DNA of 64,000 nt from assembly GCA_050084985.1 (NCBI GenBank), contig JBITNC010000001.1, positions 131,750,001 to 131,814,000 on the forward strand. The letters run 5' to 3'. The notes under the pieces are model-generated. The model was not told the DNA's origin. It saw only the letters and a program-made list of their open reading frames with translations, and did not search any database. How positions within the stretch are numbered: position 1 is the first letter of the stretch; each line of letters opens with the position of its first letter. The stretch comes from Nageia nagi (lineage: Eukaryota; Pinophyta). Positions 1 to 11,200 of this stretch are shown piece by piece. A program made the translations under genes and the position numbers.

Positions 1-1113
1 TCACCAATTTCCAATGATGATGCCACACCTTTTATCTAAAATCTATAGGTATTAAGATTAGCTTCACCATCACTAGAGCCTAGTAAGGAGAGACAAAACC
101 TACTAGACTGAAAGAAGAATGATGGGAAAGAAGTAACACCTAGGTCCACTTGATCTTAAGTGTTTGAACCCTAAGGCTCTATCAATGTTTTGACTACAAC
201 TCATTTCCACATGACAGTAGTAATTTCTTCTTTAAATTCAATGATATACTATTCATTTCCCTCATTATTCCACACAACCAAAAATATAATGTTGATCTTT
301 AATAAGTTATGGAGAAGTAAATAGCTACTGATAGAGCATAGTGTCAGATCATACCAATCAAGTTACACATAAGTGCATCTTCAATCAACTACAAAATTAG
401 GAGAAAGTAGTCAACAAAAAATTAGGAAGATTACAGCTTAATTAATACAACTTAAAAATTTCAAATTTCTAGACTATGGTGCTATCGATACTTGATTACT
501 ATGTAATTTGCATAGTTATAATATTAATTGTAAATAGTTTTCCTTACTATTTTGAATCAAGAGGAGTATTTATGTATATTAATGATAGATAACCACTCAA
601 TTGGGATAAAAATGTATAAATAGTGGACAATTATAAATCCTAAAGGTTGAACATTTTAGCAAATTTGCCCAAGTTTGTAAGATGCTTCTGTATATGATAA
701 TGCTTTTCCCTTTTGAATAAGTGGCTATCTATTACATTTTGTGAATGTTATATATGAGATGCTATCTTAAGTTATGGCTATGTATTATGATTGTGAGACC
801 ATGAGGGTAAGATAGTCTGCTATTCTTAATCTTGGTTATGGATTGCTGCTTATACTACAATTTTTGGGCTACATAGTTTTTGTTTACTTTTAATTTTGAT
901 ATGTTCATCTCTTTCTTGTTACTCTTTACCTTTCATTTCTTTCCTGTTACTTTCAACCTTCACAATTTATAGGAACAAACTTACAACCCAAAGATTGAGT
1001 AGAAAACTAACATGAGTTCATCCCCACCACTTTTTGATCTCTCAAGAACCCTACTATTGCATGAAATGTAGAAATGAATATATAAAACCTTTGAGGTTAC
1101 ATTATATCAATTA
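1..1113 (+). repeat. 5' LTR (partial) of the Tat-like element
   Basis: It aligns throughout with about 11,935-13,017, sharing for example the 'tttatgtatattaatgata' stretch and the terminal 'tatatc-a/g-at' run. Divergence by eye is roughly 10-15 percent, so the insertion is old. The canonical end (GATCA in the 3' LTR) is mutated to AATTA here. Confidence 0.85.
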
Positions 1114-1130
1114 ATAGTAATAGTTCCATT

Positions 1131-1150
1131 TTTGGCATGCTCGGTGGGAC
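1131..1150 (+). other. Probable primer-binding site of the Tat-like element
   Basis: The sequence tttggcatgctcggtgggac lies about 18 nt after the 5' LTR end. It resembles the TGGCRCN-type primer-binding sites of plant Tat/Ogre elements and not the initiator-Met type. The tRNA partner cannot be confirmed here. Confidence 0.5.
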
Positions 1151-1553
1151 ATGATTTAAATTCCATATTTAGTGGGCATAAATAGGCGTAATAGCTATGT
1201 CTAGTAGGCTATCAATTATCATAATTTAAATATTATAAGGTTCTTATAACCTTATTGGTGACTCTGCTATCAACCAATCAATATTTTGAACCCTAGCATA
1301 TCCAAAACATAGACTTACTAGAAGTAGTGCCAAAAAATCCCTCAGACAACCTAGATTTCAAGAGTTGTCAATTTCTCATAGAAGGACTAGGAAAAATATT
1401 TCCTAGATTATATCTCCTAAAATTCCCTTAAGGGATATCCCATTATTAGCTATAATTAATTCTACCACAAAAAATCCTTCACCTAATTCAACTACTCCAA
1501 GCATAACTCAACCTATTCCTACCAATTTTCTTGCTTGTAAAAATAGCCATCCT

Positions 1554-2560
1554 TTGGTGATTGCTACTAATTCACCTCCAATCCCTCAAGCAACCTTCAA
1601 AGTTTTGCCCAAATATGATTGGTCTAGTAAAACACCATATGAACATTGTCAAGATGTATCTTTATTGGCTTTGAGCTTTGATATCACTGATGAAATGTTG
1701 ATGACTAGGTTATTATCACACTCTTTTGATGGAAAAGCTACTGAATGGTTCAAAACTCTTACCTCTCAATCTATAAATTTATGGGGAGAGTTGTGTTAGG
1801 ATTTGATTAAAAGATTTGCTATAGATGATGATGATAGCACCTTCCTAAGTCTTATAGCATGTATTAAAAGACACCCTCATGAATCCATATATGATTTCAA
1901 TATTAGATTTGAGAGAACATGGAAAGCTATTCTAGTAAGGATAGACTAACAAATGCACAAGCTCTGGTGTACTACAAAAGATTCTCTTAGATCTTAATAT
2001 GCTTATTATTATGTCAGGAGATACTTTCCCACATGTTTACCAAACTACCAAGATCTTTGAACATACTCTGGTATCCTCTAGAAGGATACAACCAAGGACT
2101 ATTATTCCCTTATTTCCTAGTATACCTCCTAAACAAGCTCCACAAATTGCTCATCCAAGAGTTTTAGCCTTACCACCTCCTCCTAAACCTATTGTTCTAA
2201 ATCAAATACCAACACTACCTGCACATCCATCTACTAGTGCAAGTGTTGATTCTAAATCTTTAAAGGAGGAAAGAATAAGGTAATTGGAAGTGACTATTAG
2301 GAATTTTACTAATAAGTTCACTTTGGAAAAAAGAAAAAATTAAGGTTTCAAGTATAAAAGGTATGATAATCAATATCAACCTAGATTCTAACCCAAGGCT
2401 AACTAGGTAAAATAGATAATTATACCAAAAGTAATCGAAAGTATTGTTATGGTAAGTTCTACATAAAGTGATGCTCCAGGCATTATAGAATGGTGTCCTC
2501 CATGTTTAGGTCCTCATTTTCTAGATTCATGTGTAATCTATCAACACCAGCATTTAGTCC
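1554..2560 (+). pseudogene. gag relic with zinc knuckle
   Basis: An 81-codon open stretch (1554-1799), followed after a TAG by in-frame continuation, reads as a retrotransposon gag core: 'PKYDWSSKTPYEHC', then 'FDGKATEWFKTL' and 'KRHPHESIYDFNIRFE'. The helical pattern and the W-F pair in the middle are typical of plant gypsy gag. A Pro-rich spacer (1999-2283) follows. At about 2480-2530 the peptide WCPPCLGPHFLDSC gives a C-x2-C-x3-H-x4-C knuckle, which would bind genomic RNA in the particle. Several TAG/TAA stops interrupt the frame. Confidence 0.75.
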
Positions 2561-2810
2561 TATAGTCAAACCAGATGGTGGAGCCTATGTTAGATCTTAT
2601 AGTTGATCTCACCATGGTAAATTTTAAACTTCTAGGATATGCCTAAGAATAAGCTAATTGTGATCAAACTAGAGCTTCTTCTTTGATGGCCCCACAACAA
2701 CCCCAATCACTCAGTAAAATTAATAATCCATTCCAATACAACCTAAACCTAAAAAAGCTAAGAATCCTTTTGTCCAATCATAGAATCAATAAAGTCAAAT
2801 CCTAGGACAT

Positions 2811-3600
2811 TTGGGTAATGTTTCTCAAATTTTGGGTACTAATGTTCATACTAAAATAAACCTTATTGCTTCTAGAAAAGAAGTCTTAGAGAAAGAGAGG
2901 CCTAATCCATTAAGATATCCTTTCATTACATATCATCATAAAGAGAAGGTCACTCAACAATTCAAAGTACCTCAACTAGCTGAATCAAGTAAGTTTGTCC
3001 CATATGCTCCATATAATATTATGGAAGAACTAAAGAAAAGTCCTTCTAAGATGATCATGTTTGATGCATTAAGGATACTAAGTCAACTAGATATATTACA
3101 AGAATCTTTAAAACTAAAGAATAGTAAAATAAAGGTGAATGAGAAAAATGTTATTTTTGCAATATCTGATGATGTTCCTCCAGCTCTCATAGGTATAAGA
3201 ATACCCCTACTATTTTATCTTTCCCTTAGATTACAAGGTTGGGTGGTCAATAATTGTATGATAGATACTAGAGCTACTATTATCATAATTTTCAAAGCTA
3301 TTGCAAATGAAATGAAATTGTATATTACCAAATGTATTGATGGTGTCATATAATTAGATTCTTTCTCTGTAGATGTTATCGATAGTATTAAAGGAGTTTA
3401 AATAACCATTAATGCATTCCTTGATATTTATGTCATTCAAGATATCATTATTATTGATCTTACACCTTTGTTTGGAATATGTTTATCCAAAGAATTCATT
3501 GCTAAATTGGGAGGGTACCTAGCTTTAGATTATTCTCATCTTTTTCTTCCCTTTCAAAACAAACAAGTAAAAATTTTGAATGAGAGAACCAAAAGTGTCC
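2811..3600 (+). pseudogene. Retropepsin-like protease relic
   Basis: A 180-codon open frame (2811-3353) ends in the protease region. The motif around 3255-3285 reads CMIDTRATIIII, where an active retropepsin has D-T/S-G-A; the catalytic Gly is Arg here. Sequence after the stop continues as 'VYVIQDIIIIDLTPLFG', compatible with the C-terminal half of the fold. In an active element the enzyme would cut Gag-Pol inside the particle. This copy should be inactive. Confidence 0.6.
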
Positions 3601-3759
3601 ATCTTAAGAAGATCACATAGCAATATTATTTGAATGGTCCTAAACCTATGGAAGTATTTGAAAGGGATACACTAAGAGAAACACTCTTGATAAATGAAAT
3701 TATTTCAACAAATGATTTTAACTATCAAGTCATAGATGTTGGCATGGGAAATTATTACT

Positions 3760-4215
3760 TATATTATAATGCATAATCAATTTCTATCATAACTGAAAGA
3801 GAGCATGAGATATGGACAATATACTTTGATGGAGCTAGATGTAAGCATGGATGTGGAGCTAAAGTTGTATTCAAATATCTAGAGGGACATATGAAGATAT
3901 TCTCATTTAGATTCACATGGATTTTTACAAATAATGCTATTGAATATGAAGCCCTTTTCTTGGGGTTATCTAAAGCAATCAGTTTGGGCATTAGATGTAT
4001 AATTATTGATGGTGATTTAAAATTGGTCATAAAGCAAGTTAGAAACTAGATTAGTGCAAAACATCACTATATGAAGACCTATAAGAATAGAATATGATAT
4101 TTATTAGATTCATTCATAGCTATCAATTTTATATCTATTTCTAGGAGGTACAACCAAATACATGATGTACTTACTAGCAAAGGGGCTCATTATAACCCTC
4201 TTCATCATAAAAGAG
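3760..4215 (+). pseudogene. Extra RNase H domain located upstream of RT
   Basis: After the protease and before the RT, the + frame reads 'WTIYFDGARCKHGCGAKVVF', then 'NNAIEYEALFLGLSKAISLG' and 'IIDGDLKLVIKQV'. These give the first Asp (YFDGA), the Glu (EYEAL) and the second Asp (DGD) of an RNase H active site. A C-terminal 'HDVLTSKGA' sits where ADALA-type helices end. The pattern resembles the archaeal-type second RNase H (aRNH) of plant Tat elements, distinct from the gypsy RNase H found at about 5.4-5.8 kb. Two stops (TAG, TGA) break it. The position before RT is unusual. Confidence 0.7.
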
Positions 4216-4529
4216 GAAGCCTTAGAGTCAATGTTCAATGTATACCATCAATCCTTGATGCTACAAACTTTTAACAGGTATTTAATTATGATGAGCACAT
4301 TATGAAATTACTATTGGATGAAATAGTAGCTCACACTTTTGGTATTAAATAATTACCTAACTGCTTCTAAGAGTCAAATGTTGTTCAACTTATAAATAAT
4401 GTTATACCAAAAATTTTACTCTTTTTTGAAAGACTATTTGATTCAAAAGATGTTCAAAAAGCCAAATCTTTGGCTATCCAAAAAGAGAGTTACATTGAGT
4501 TGGAAATAAAACCTAGGAAGTATATAAAG

Positions 4530-5330
4530 GTTGGATCTGAACGTTTTGATGAAGAAAAAAGTATTATGTATCATATTTATCATGAGTTCTCAAAAGCAAT
4601 TACCTAGACTTATCATGACCTAAAGACATATGATAAAATTATCATCAAGCACACTATTGATCCTGAACCATATGCTAAACAATACAAGCAAAAATAAAAG
4701 CCAATAAACTCAAAAATAGGAGAAGCCATGAAGTAGGAATTGATTAAACTGCTTGATTCAATAATAATTTATCCCATTAAACATTCTTTTTGTGTTGTAA
4801 ATCTAGTTCCAGTTAGAAAGAAAAGTGGGGAGATAAGATTTAGTGTTGATTTCAAAAAATTGAATCAAGTATCTTTCAAAGATAATTATCCTCTCCCACC
4901 AATGGAATAAATCCTACATATAGTATAAACCTACATTTACAACCAAATGGAAGACATTTGCTTTTCAAAGAATGTCCTTTGGTCTTTCTAATGCTAGAGC
5001 TAATTTTTTAAGAGCCATGCATTATGCATTTGGAGATTTGATAAATAAGATTATCTTAGTCTACCTAGATTATATCACTATATTTTCTAAGAGTAGAGAA
5101 GATCATTTGCAACACCTTAGACAAGTGTTTCAAAAATGTGTATAATTTAAAATTTCAATCAATCCCAAAAAGTCTATTTTTATGATTAAACAAGGAAAGT
5201 TACTTGGTCATGTTGTATTAGAGAAGGGATTAGTAATTGATCTTGATATGGTAAAAGCTATTGAAGTATTTCCTCTCCCTTCCTATAAGAAATCCTTACA
5301 ATCATTCCTTGATTAAATCAATTTTGCTAA
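4530..5330 (+). pseudogene. Reverse transcriptase relic (Ty3/gypsy)
   Basis: The fingers/palm region reads 'VVNLVPVRKKSGEIRFSVDF' with 'KKLNQVSFKDNYPLPPME', which is unmistakable for gypsy RT. After about 4915 a frameshift and a short internal deletion remove the MxDGxSGY block. The reading frame resumes with 'MSFGLSNARANFLRAMHYAF' and 'LVYLDYITIFSKSREDHLQ'. The catalytic Y-L-D-D is YLDY, so the second Asp is lost. Enzyme activity would have made cDNA in the particle; this copy cannot. Confidence 0.85.
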
Positions 5331-5855
5331 AAAATTCATTAATGACTTTTTAGAAATTGTATCCCCAATTACCTTAATGTTAAATAAAGATGATGTATTT
5401 TCTTGGTCAAATGAAGAAAAGCTAGCCTTTTAGAAAATTAAAATGGCTATTGCATAAGCTCCTATTCTAAAAAATCATGATATGTCAAAAGATTTCATCA
5501 TGTATGCATATGGTGTAGAAAAAAGCATCACTGCAATTCTAGCATAAAAAGATGACAAGAAAAAAGAACATTTGATTGCCTTTCATAGTCAAACACTACA
5601 TCAACATTAGAAAAGGTATTCATTTATTGAGAAAAAATTATTTTCCATTACAAAAGGATTTAAAAAATTCAAGCACTATTTGTCCCACAATAGGATCCTT
5701 GTATTTACTATTCATTTAGATGTAAGAAATTATGTTATACAAGGAGATTTGGGTGAAGGAAAAGTTGGTTGGATTACTAAAATAATGAAGTATGATGTAG
5801 ATATTAAACCAACTAGACTTATCAAAGGTTGGGCATCATGTGAAAATATGAGGAG
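5331..5855 (+). pseudogene. Canonical gypsy RNase H relic
   Basis: The connection/RNase H region runs directly on from RT: 'NDFLEIVSPITLMLNKDD', 'VFSWSNEEKLAF', then 'FIMYAYGVEKSITAILA' and 'KKFKHYLSHNRILVFT'. This is the ordinary gypsy tether-RNase H. The element therefore has two RNase H modules flanking the RT. Several TAA/TAG codons fall at family Gln positions. It would degrade the RNA strand of the hybrid during reverse transcription. Confidence 0.8.
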
Positions 5856-7170
5856 AAGCTTCTCACATGATTGCTATCATAGAGGATAAACAACATCTTA
5901 ATGAAGAAAGTGATTGGACTAAGAAAATTATTTTTTATTTTCAAACTAGTAAAATTCCTGATTTGGATAGATTTAAAAGGAGATTTAGGTTGCATGTTTT
6001 GAAGTTTATGATGGTAGATGATCACCTCTATAGAAATTTTTTTGATCAAACCCTATTAAGATGTGTAACTCATGATGAATTCCAATGAATATTGCATGAA
6101 TTTCACTATGGATTTTCTAGAGGACATTATAGTGGACCAACTACTACTACAAAAATATTACAATCCAAGTACTATTGGCCTACCATATTTTAGGATTCAT
6201 TTAAGATTGCTTGAGACTATGATAAGTGCAATAAATTCATGGGAAAAATAAGGTAAGAAGTTATGCCTCTTAAACCTATGGTGGTTGAAGAACCTTTTCA
6301 ATAATGGGATCTCAACTTCATTAGTCTCATAAATCCTAATTCTTCAACAAGCCACAACTTCATCCTAATAGCAGTAGATTATTTTACTAGATGGTAAGAA
6401 GCTAGGCCATGCAAAAATGCAGATCAAGAGGTAATGATAGAAATGATAAAGAGAATAATCACTCGCTTTGGAATCCCATAGACTATCATCTCAGATAATG
6501 GTTCTACATTCATCAAGGCTAAGTTATCTAACTTTGTTATTGAATATGAGATCTACTAGCTCTTCTCTTCAAATTATTACCCATAAGGTAATGTGTTAGC
6601 TGAGTCAACCAATAAGAACCTAACTTGGATTATAAAAAGAAAAATTGAAGGGAATCCTAGATAATGGCATACATAATTAGATTATGCATTATTAAAAAAT
6701 CAAATTAGTATCAAATTAGCTATTAAGACATCTCCCCATGCATTAGTATATGGTAAAAGACTTGTGTTACCAATTCACCTTGAGTTACCAGCATTAAAAA
6801 TTCTAAGGAAAATGGATGATTATAAATTTGAACTATTGCAAGCTAGGTTCATTCAACTCCTCTAGTTGGAAGAAGATCAAAATAAAGCATATAATTCATT
6901 TTAACATCGCCAATAGATAGTTAAAAAATAGTTTGATAAAAAAAGTCTTCCCGGGTAAAGTTTAAAATAGGATACATTATCCTCAAATGGGATGAGGAAA
7001 GAGAAAATCTTGAGAAACATAGAAATTTTGATTCTCTATGGAGTGGGCCCTACATCATCACTCAAGATATATAAAATAATGCATTCAAGTTGCAAGATAT
7101 CATTAGGTCCTACAAGCTATCGATCTCAGTTAATGAGATCTATTTAAAGCATTACCAAGTGATAAGGTGA
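5856..7170 (+). pseudogene. Integrase relic
   Basis: The N-terminal zinc-binding part reads 'ILHEFHYGFSRGHYSG' and then a C-x2-C-like 'DYDKCNKF', with one Cys apparently altered. The catalytic core gives 'WDLNFISLI', 'ITRFGIP' then 'TIISDNGSTFIKAKL', and 'LAESTNKNLTWI', matching the D-D-E arrangement. Downstream 'LDYALLKNQISIKLAIKTSP' and 'YGKRLVLPIHLELP' are the usual post-core blocks. 'GPYIITQDI' at about 7045 marks the C-terminal domain. No chromodomain was seen. Stops such as YP-TAA-GN sit where the family has Gln. Confidence 0.85.
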
Positions 7171-7731
7171 TGTCATAACACCCATGAAAAATTGTATAGT
7201 GTAAATACACCCTTTTAAAAAAAATTATTATATTACCTTATGTTTGTACATTGTTTAAGATTGCCACATTCTCCAATATATTAGGTAGCCATTAAATGCT
7301 AAGTGTTAATTCAACATAATACAAAGTTAGCATTAATGTGTTGTCAAGTCGTCAACCATCCAATTCAGCATTTAAGGTAAGATCTTCTCGGATCTCTTAA
7401 ATCACCAAGCCTTACCTTAATTTCAATTTGGAATGCTTTGAATTAATTTATTCCTACCTGTTATCCACTAATCCATATATTTCTTGAACCTTGACATTCT
7501 CTAGCATTAACTACCATTAATAACATATCATTCATTAACCTCGAGCAAATATAATACATCTCTCACTTCCCTATTTGACACTTAGCCATTGTAGAGCATA
7601 AGTTTCTTAAGAAGCTAGGTGTAAATTTCTTAGAGCATATTGAGTGACAAAGGATAGAAGTACAAGGCCTTACAAAGTGCAATTTCAAGTTCCTAATGCA
7701 AACCCAAGGATCAAAGAGAGTTGACGACACC
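7171..7731. other. Non-coding stretch between integrase and accessory frames
   Basis: No open frame or family signature was recognised here. It probably acts as leader for the accessory reading frame that begins at 7732. Confidence 0.4.
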
Positions 7732-9235
7732 ATGATGGCAACCAAACCATTAACTTATGAGGAACCTAAATACATTGATGCTGATCTGATTGCTCTCCAA
7801 AATGAGTACTTGGAGAATACTACTAGAGTGAACTGGATCAAGAAGAGGGTAATAAACCATATGGATGCATGGTAAGCTAACCCCATGAGGGTTTTACTAT
7901 AGCACATGAAGCTTGAAGTTACAAGTAAAGGTAATTCTTTGGTGTATTCGAAGAGAGACATCATGATCTACCAGGGCCTAGCTTATTTTGTGCCCTATGA
8001 ATCATTCACCTACCTTCAGCTATTATATTCAATAGCACATAGGTATTACCTACAAGGTTATGAAATAGGAATTTCAAAGACCAAGAGTAAGGAGAATGGT
8101 CATAGTTAAAATTTAAAGTGATACTTGACTACTCCCCTATTTCCATTCTTTAAGCATTTGTTGTCCCAGTTGACTAAACATTTCATATGAGAAAAACAAA
8201 TTGATTTAAAAAGAGAAAAGGATGATTTTTACAAGAATGATGAGGAAATGTTGAACTGGATTAATGAAAGGTATAAAGGAGGTAGAACCACAAAGCTCTA
8301 GCTAAGTTATGAAATTGCCATATTTGAAAAAATGGAAGATAGAAAGATAGTGCAAGCACTGTCAGTTGTTTTGGGAAAGAAGACCCAGATTGAAATAGAT
8401 AAAGCCATGGTGCATATGGCTTATAATATTACAGAGGCACACATCTACTATGATTTCCCTACCCTTATCTCTAATAAGATAAAAAGATGTCTTTTCAAGA
8501 TTGAGAAATTTGATTTCAAACATTCTTCATATTTATGGTGGCTCATGGTCCATCAAAACCTTGGGGCACTTATGGAAGTTGGGTTGCAAGTTAAGCTAGT
8601 CAGCCCAAATACTTCACCAACTCTAATTGACTTGAGGGTTCCCATAATGACCAAATTGCATGGATTGTAATATGAATTTATGGATAAATTCTATGCAACA
8701 ATGGTGCAAATGATGATAGAAAAGCTTCCTAGCAAGCATGCAAGAGTGCTATCTAAGAGCTGCAAGGAGGAAATAAAATTGATGATTGGTATTTTCATAA
8801 GAACTACATCATAATTATAAGGTATAGATATTTTGAAAAACCTTTTTTTATTTCCTTAATATGTAACTCCTTAATTATATTCTATAGATATGGGAAGGAA
8901 AATATATGCCATAGAGACCAAGTATGGGTCTAGGGGAAGTTTATAAATCTATTATAGATATACCAACTACTACCAAAAATTTTACTTTGTTAGAGATAGG
9001 TTGTAAAGATTGTATAGTAGAATTCATTATTCATAATTTCAAACTACATATGCCAAATGCCCCTTATATGTATGATGCTTCTAGGAAAATGACAAAAATT
9101 ATAAGGTCAAGCAAGAAGTGCCCAACCTTTGCCCATGAGCATAGACCTCATGTAGAATATTTTGTAAATAAAAATAAACAAGAAGTTGAAATGTACCTTG
9201 AATGGGAATTTGTACCATTAAATAAGACCTAGATG
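7732..9235 (+). pseudogene. Accessory reading frame A of the Tat-like element (unknown function)
   Basis: The frame starts at ATG 7732/7735 ('MMATKPLTYEEPKYIDADLI') and, ignoring stops, continues through open pieces at 7906-8109, 8332-8670 and 8924-9232. Recognisable stretches include 'QGLAYFVPYESFTYLQLLYS' and 'SYLWWLMVHQNLGALMEV'. I do not recognise the domain. Its place between integrase and the 3' LTR, its strand and its decay match the rest of the element, so it is very likely element-encoded and not host. Tat-group elements are known to carry extra reading frames here, of uncertain role. Confidence 0.55.
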
Positions 9236-9519
9236 ACCCTTAAAGGAGTTCAAAAATATAGGAACTAGGAAAATAGCCATCAAGATTTTGTTGTAAGCCC
9301 AAAGGTCCTCAACCAATTGATAGATTTGGATTGGGGACCCAATAAAATTCACTATTTCACAAAATTCATATTTTAATACACCATGAAAATTCATCATATT
9401 AAAAATGAATTATTTGGCAAATTCAGTTATGATAAATACTGGGAGATAGAATACTCTAAAGACCCTTGCTAGAGCTAGGTCTACCCCTTCCTCCTAATTT
9501 TTAAGAAAAATCAATTACG

Positions 9520-10765
9520 ATGGTTAAAAGAATAGAGGATGGAGAACCTTCTAGTTCAAAAGAGCTAGCCAAAAAGAGTAAGCAAGATCAACCTAATACT
9601 ACCATAACTTCTTAGGAGTCTTCTCCAAAAAAGAGAAGAAGAGTTCAAACCTTGACCCAAAAATAACAAACCCCAAAAAAGGAAGAAAGACTTGTAAATA
9701 AACCTCACACTATATAATCCCAAACATAAGGGACTCCACTTTTGGCTCCTAAAATTACTAAATAAATGCTACGGATGATCATAAATGAAACAAAAATCTT
9801 TGATGCTGAAGGAATATAAGAGCCTTAAGATACAAGTATTACTATCCAAGAGGAATTCCTAAAAAAAGAGGAAATAGAAACTCAGTAAGGTGGGAGGAAC
9901 CTTCTTGGAATGGGTAGTTCTATAGCAACTACACTCAAAGGTGGACCAAATGATGATAATGAGTCTAGGAATAAGAGAGACTCCAACCTAATGGAAAAGG
10001 CTGATGCTGAAGAAGAAGTTAGCGAGGAGGTAGAAAAAGAGGTAGTAAATCTAGACTCAACACCTATGAAGATGCCAAAACCTACACAACAGATCACAAC
10101 ATCTACATCATATGTAAATAATCCCCAAGATTCTTTAATTCCTATAAAAAAAATAGTCATCAGGTTGCAAGACAAAAATAAAGATTTGCTTGCAAAGCTA
10201 GACAAGTAGAAGTCAAAATTTGAGAAGAGCCTAATGGAAATAAAAGCTAAGCTAAATAATGCAAATCAAGCCATACAAGACCTTAAAGCTCAAGCTATAG
10301 TTTTGGATGCCCAAAAGGTTAAACAAGTTGAGGCCAAATTGTAAACAGTTGTAGCAGCCAACAAAGTATTATCTGATGTCAACTCAAAACTTCTCTTACT
10401 CATAAAAGGTTTTAGGAGGTCCCTAATGGAGCAAGTTGGAGATAATATGATTGATTTTTCACACTTGAAATTGTTAAAATATCAGAATAAACAAGCCATT
10501 AAGCAATTCAATGCACAAACTACTCTTCATCGATTGGATCTAGAAATACCAAGGTTAGTAGTTGAGAGAATGCAGAGCTAGTTGAGAGCCCTAATTGAAA
10601 AGGATATAGCTGCCATCACTCCCAAAATGAGGTAATCATATTTGAGAAGAATTTAAGATATATGTGAACTCCAAAATTTGGTGTTCCATATGGAGATTAA
10701 TAAATATCAACTTAAAATAGAGTTGGGCTTTATCAATAAATTCTTTAATTGAATTGAAAGCTCCC
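9520..10765 (+). pseudogene. Accessory reading frame B: charged, predicted coiled coil
   Basis: The frame begins at ATG 9520 ('MVKRIEDGEPSSSKELAKKS') and has a basic, NLS-like 'SSPKKRRRVQTLTQK' near 9630. An acidic Ser/Glu-rich part follows (open at 9910-10209, 'KADAEEEVSEEVEKEVVN'). A long heptad-like helix comes next: 'SLMEIKAKLNNANQAIQDLK' and 'KVKQVEAKL'. This reads as a nuclear or particle-associated coiled-coil protein, but that is inference from composition. Many stops break it. It may be the C-terminal half of the same accessory protein as frame A. Confidence 0.5.
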
Positions 10766-11189
10766 AAATTATGGGAGGAGCAGGATGTACAAGGTATTAA
10801 TACTAGATGAGTTGCCAATACCATTTAATTCCTTGAATAATCTTTAGCTAAAAATAAATCTTAGATTTATGATAATTAAATGAACTTGCTCAGGAGGCAA
10901 TTGCAAGATTCTTACATGTTGGAAGGTTGAAGGGTGTACTAATAGGGTTCAAAGTAGATACAATGAAGATATAAGCCTCCCCTATTTTATCACAAATTGA
11001 TTATCAAGACCTTAAGGAGTTGAATAAAAAGGTTCATCTCTCTATAGAACTTGTACCCCCACTAGAGAGTCCCATAAAAGTCTCATCTGAACTAATGAAC
11101 AGGAGCAACAAGTAGAGGATCTTATTCTTCAGCAGGTGAAGACCCCAAGAGTTGCTAGAAGATTGTATTCTTTCATAATTACACTCTAA

Positions 11190-11200
11190 GGATGGGGTAA
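11190..11200 (+). other. Possible polypurine tract before the 3' LTR
   Basis: The purine-rich aaggatggggtaa ends just before the proposed TGATC start of the LTR. A polypurine tract primes plus-strand synthesis. The match is short and the exact LTR start is uncertain by a few bases. Confidence 0.45.

Noticed and set aside
3764-4030. Minus-strand 88-codon frame over the extra RNase H
   Set aside because: The + strand reading carries the RNase H motifs; the minus frame is its shadow.
5822-6049. Minus-strand 75-codon frame over the integrase N-terminus
   Set aside because: Shadow of the + strand integrase relic.
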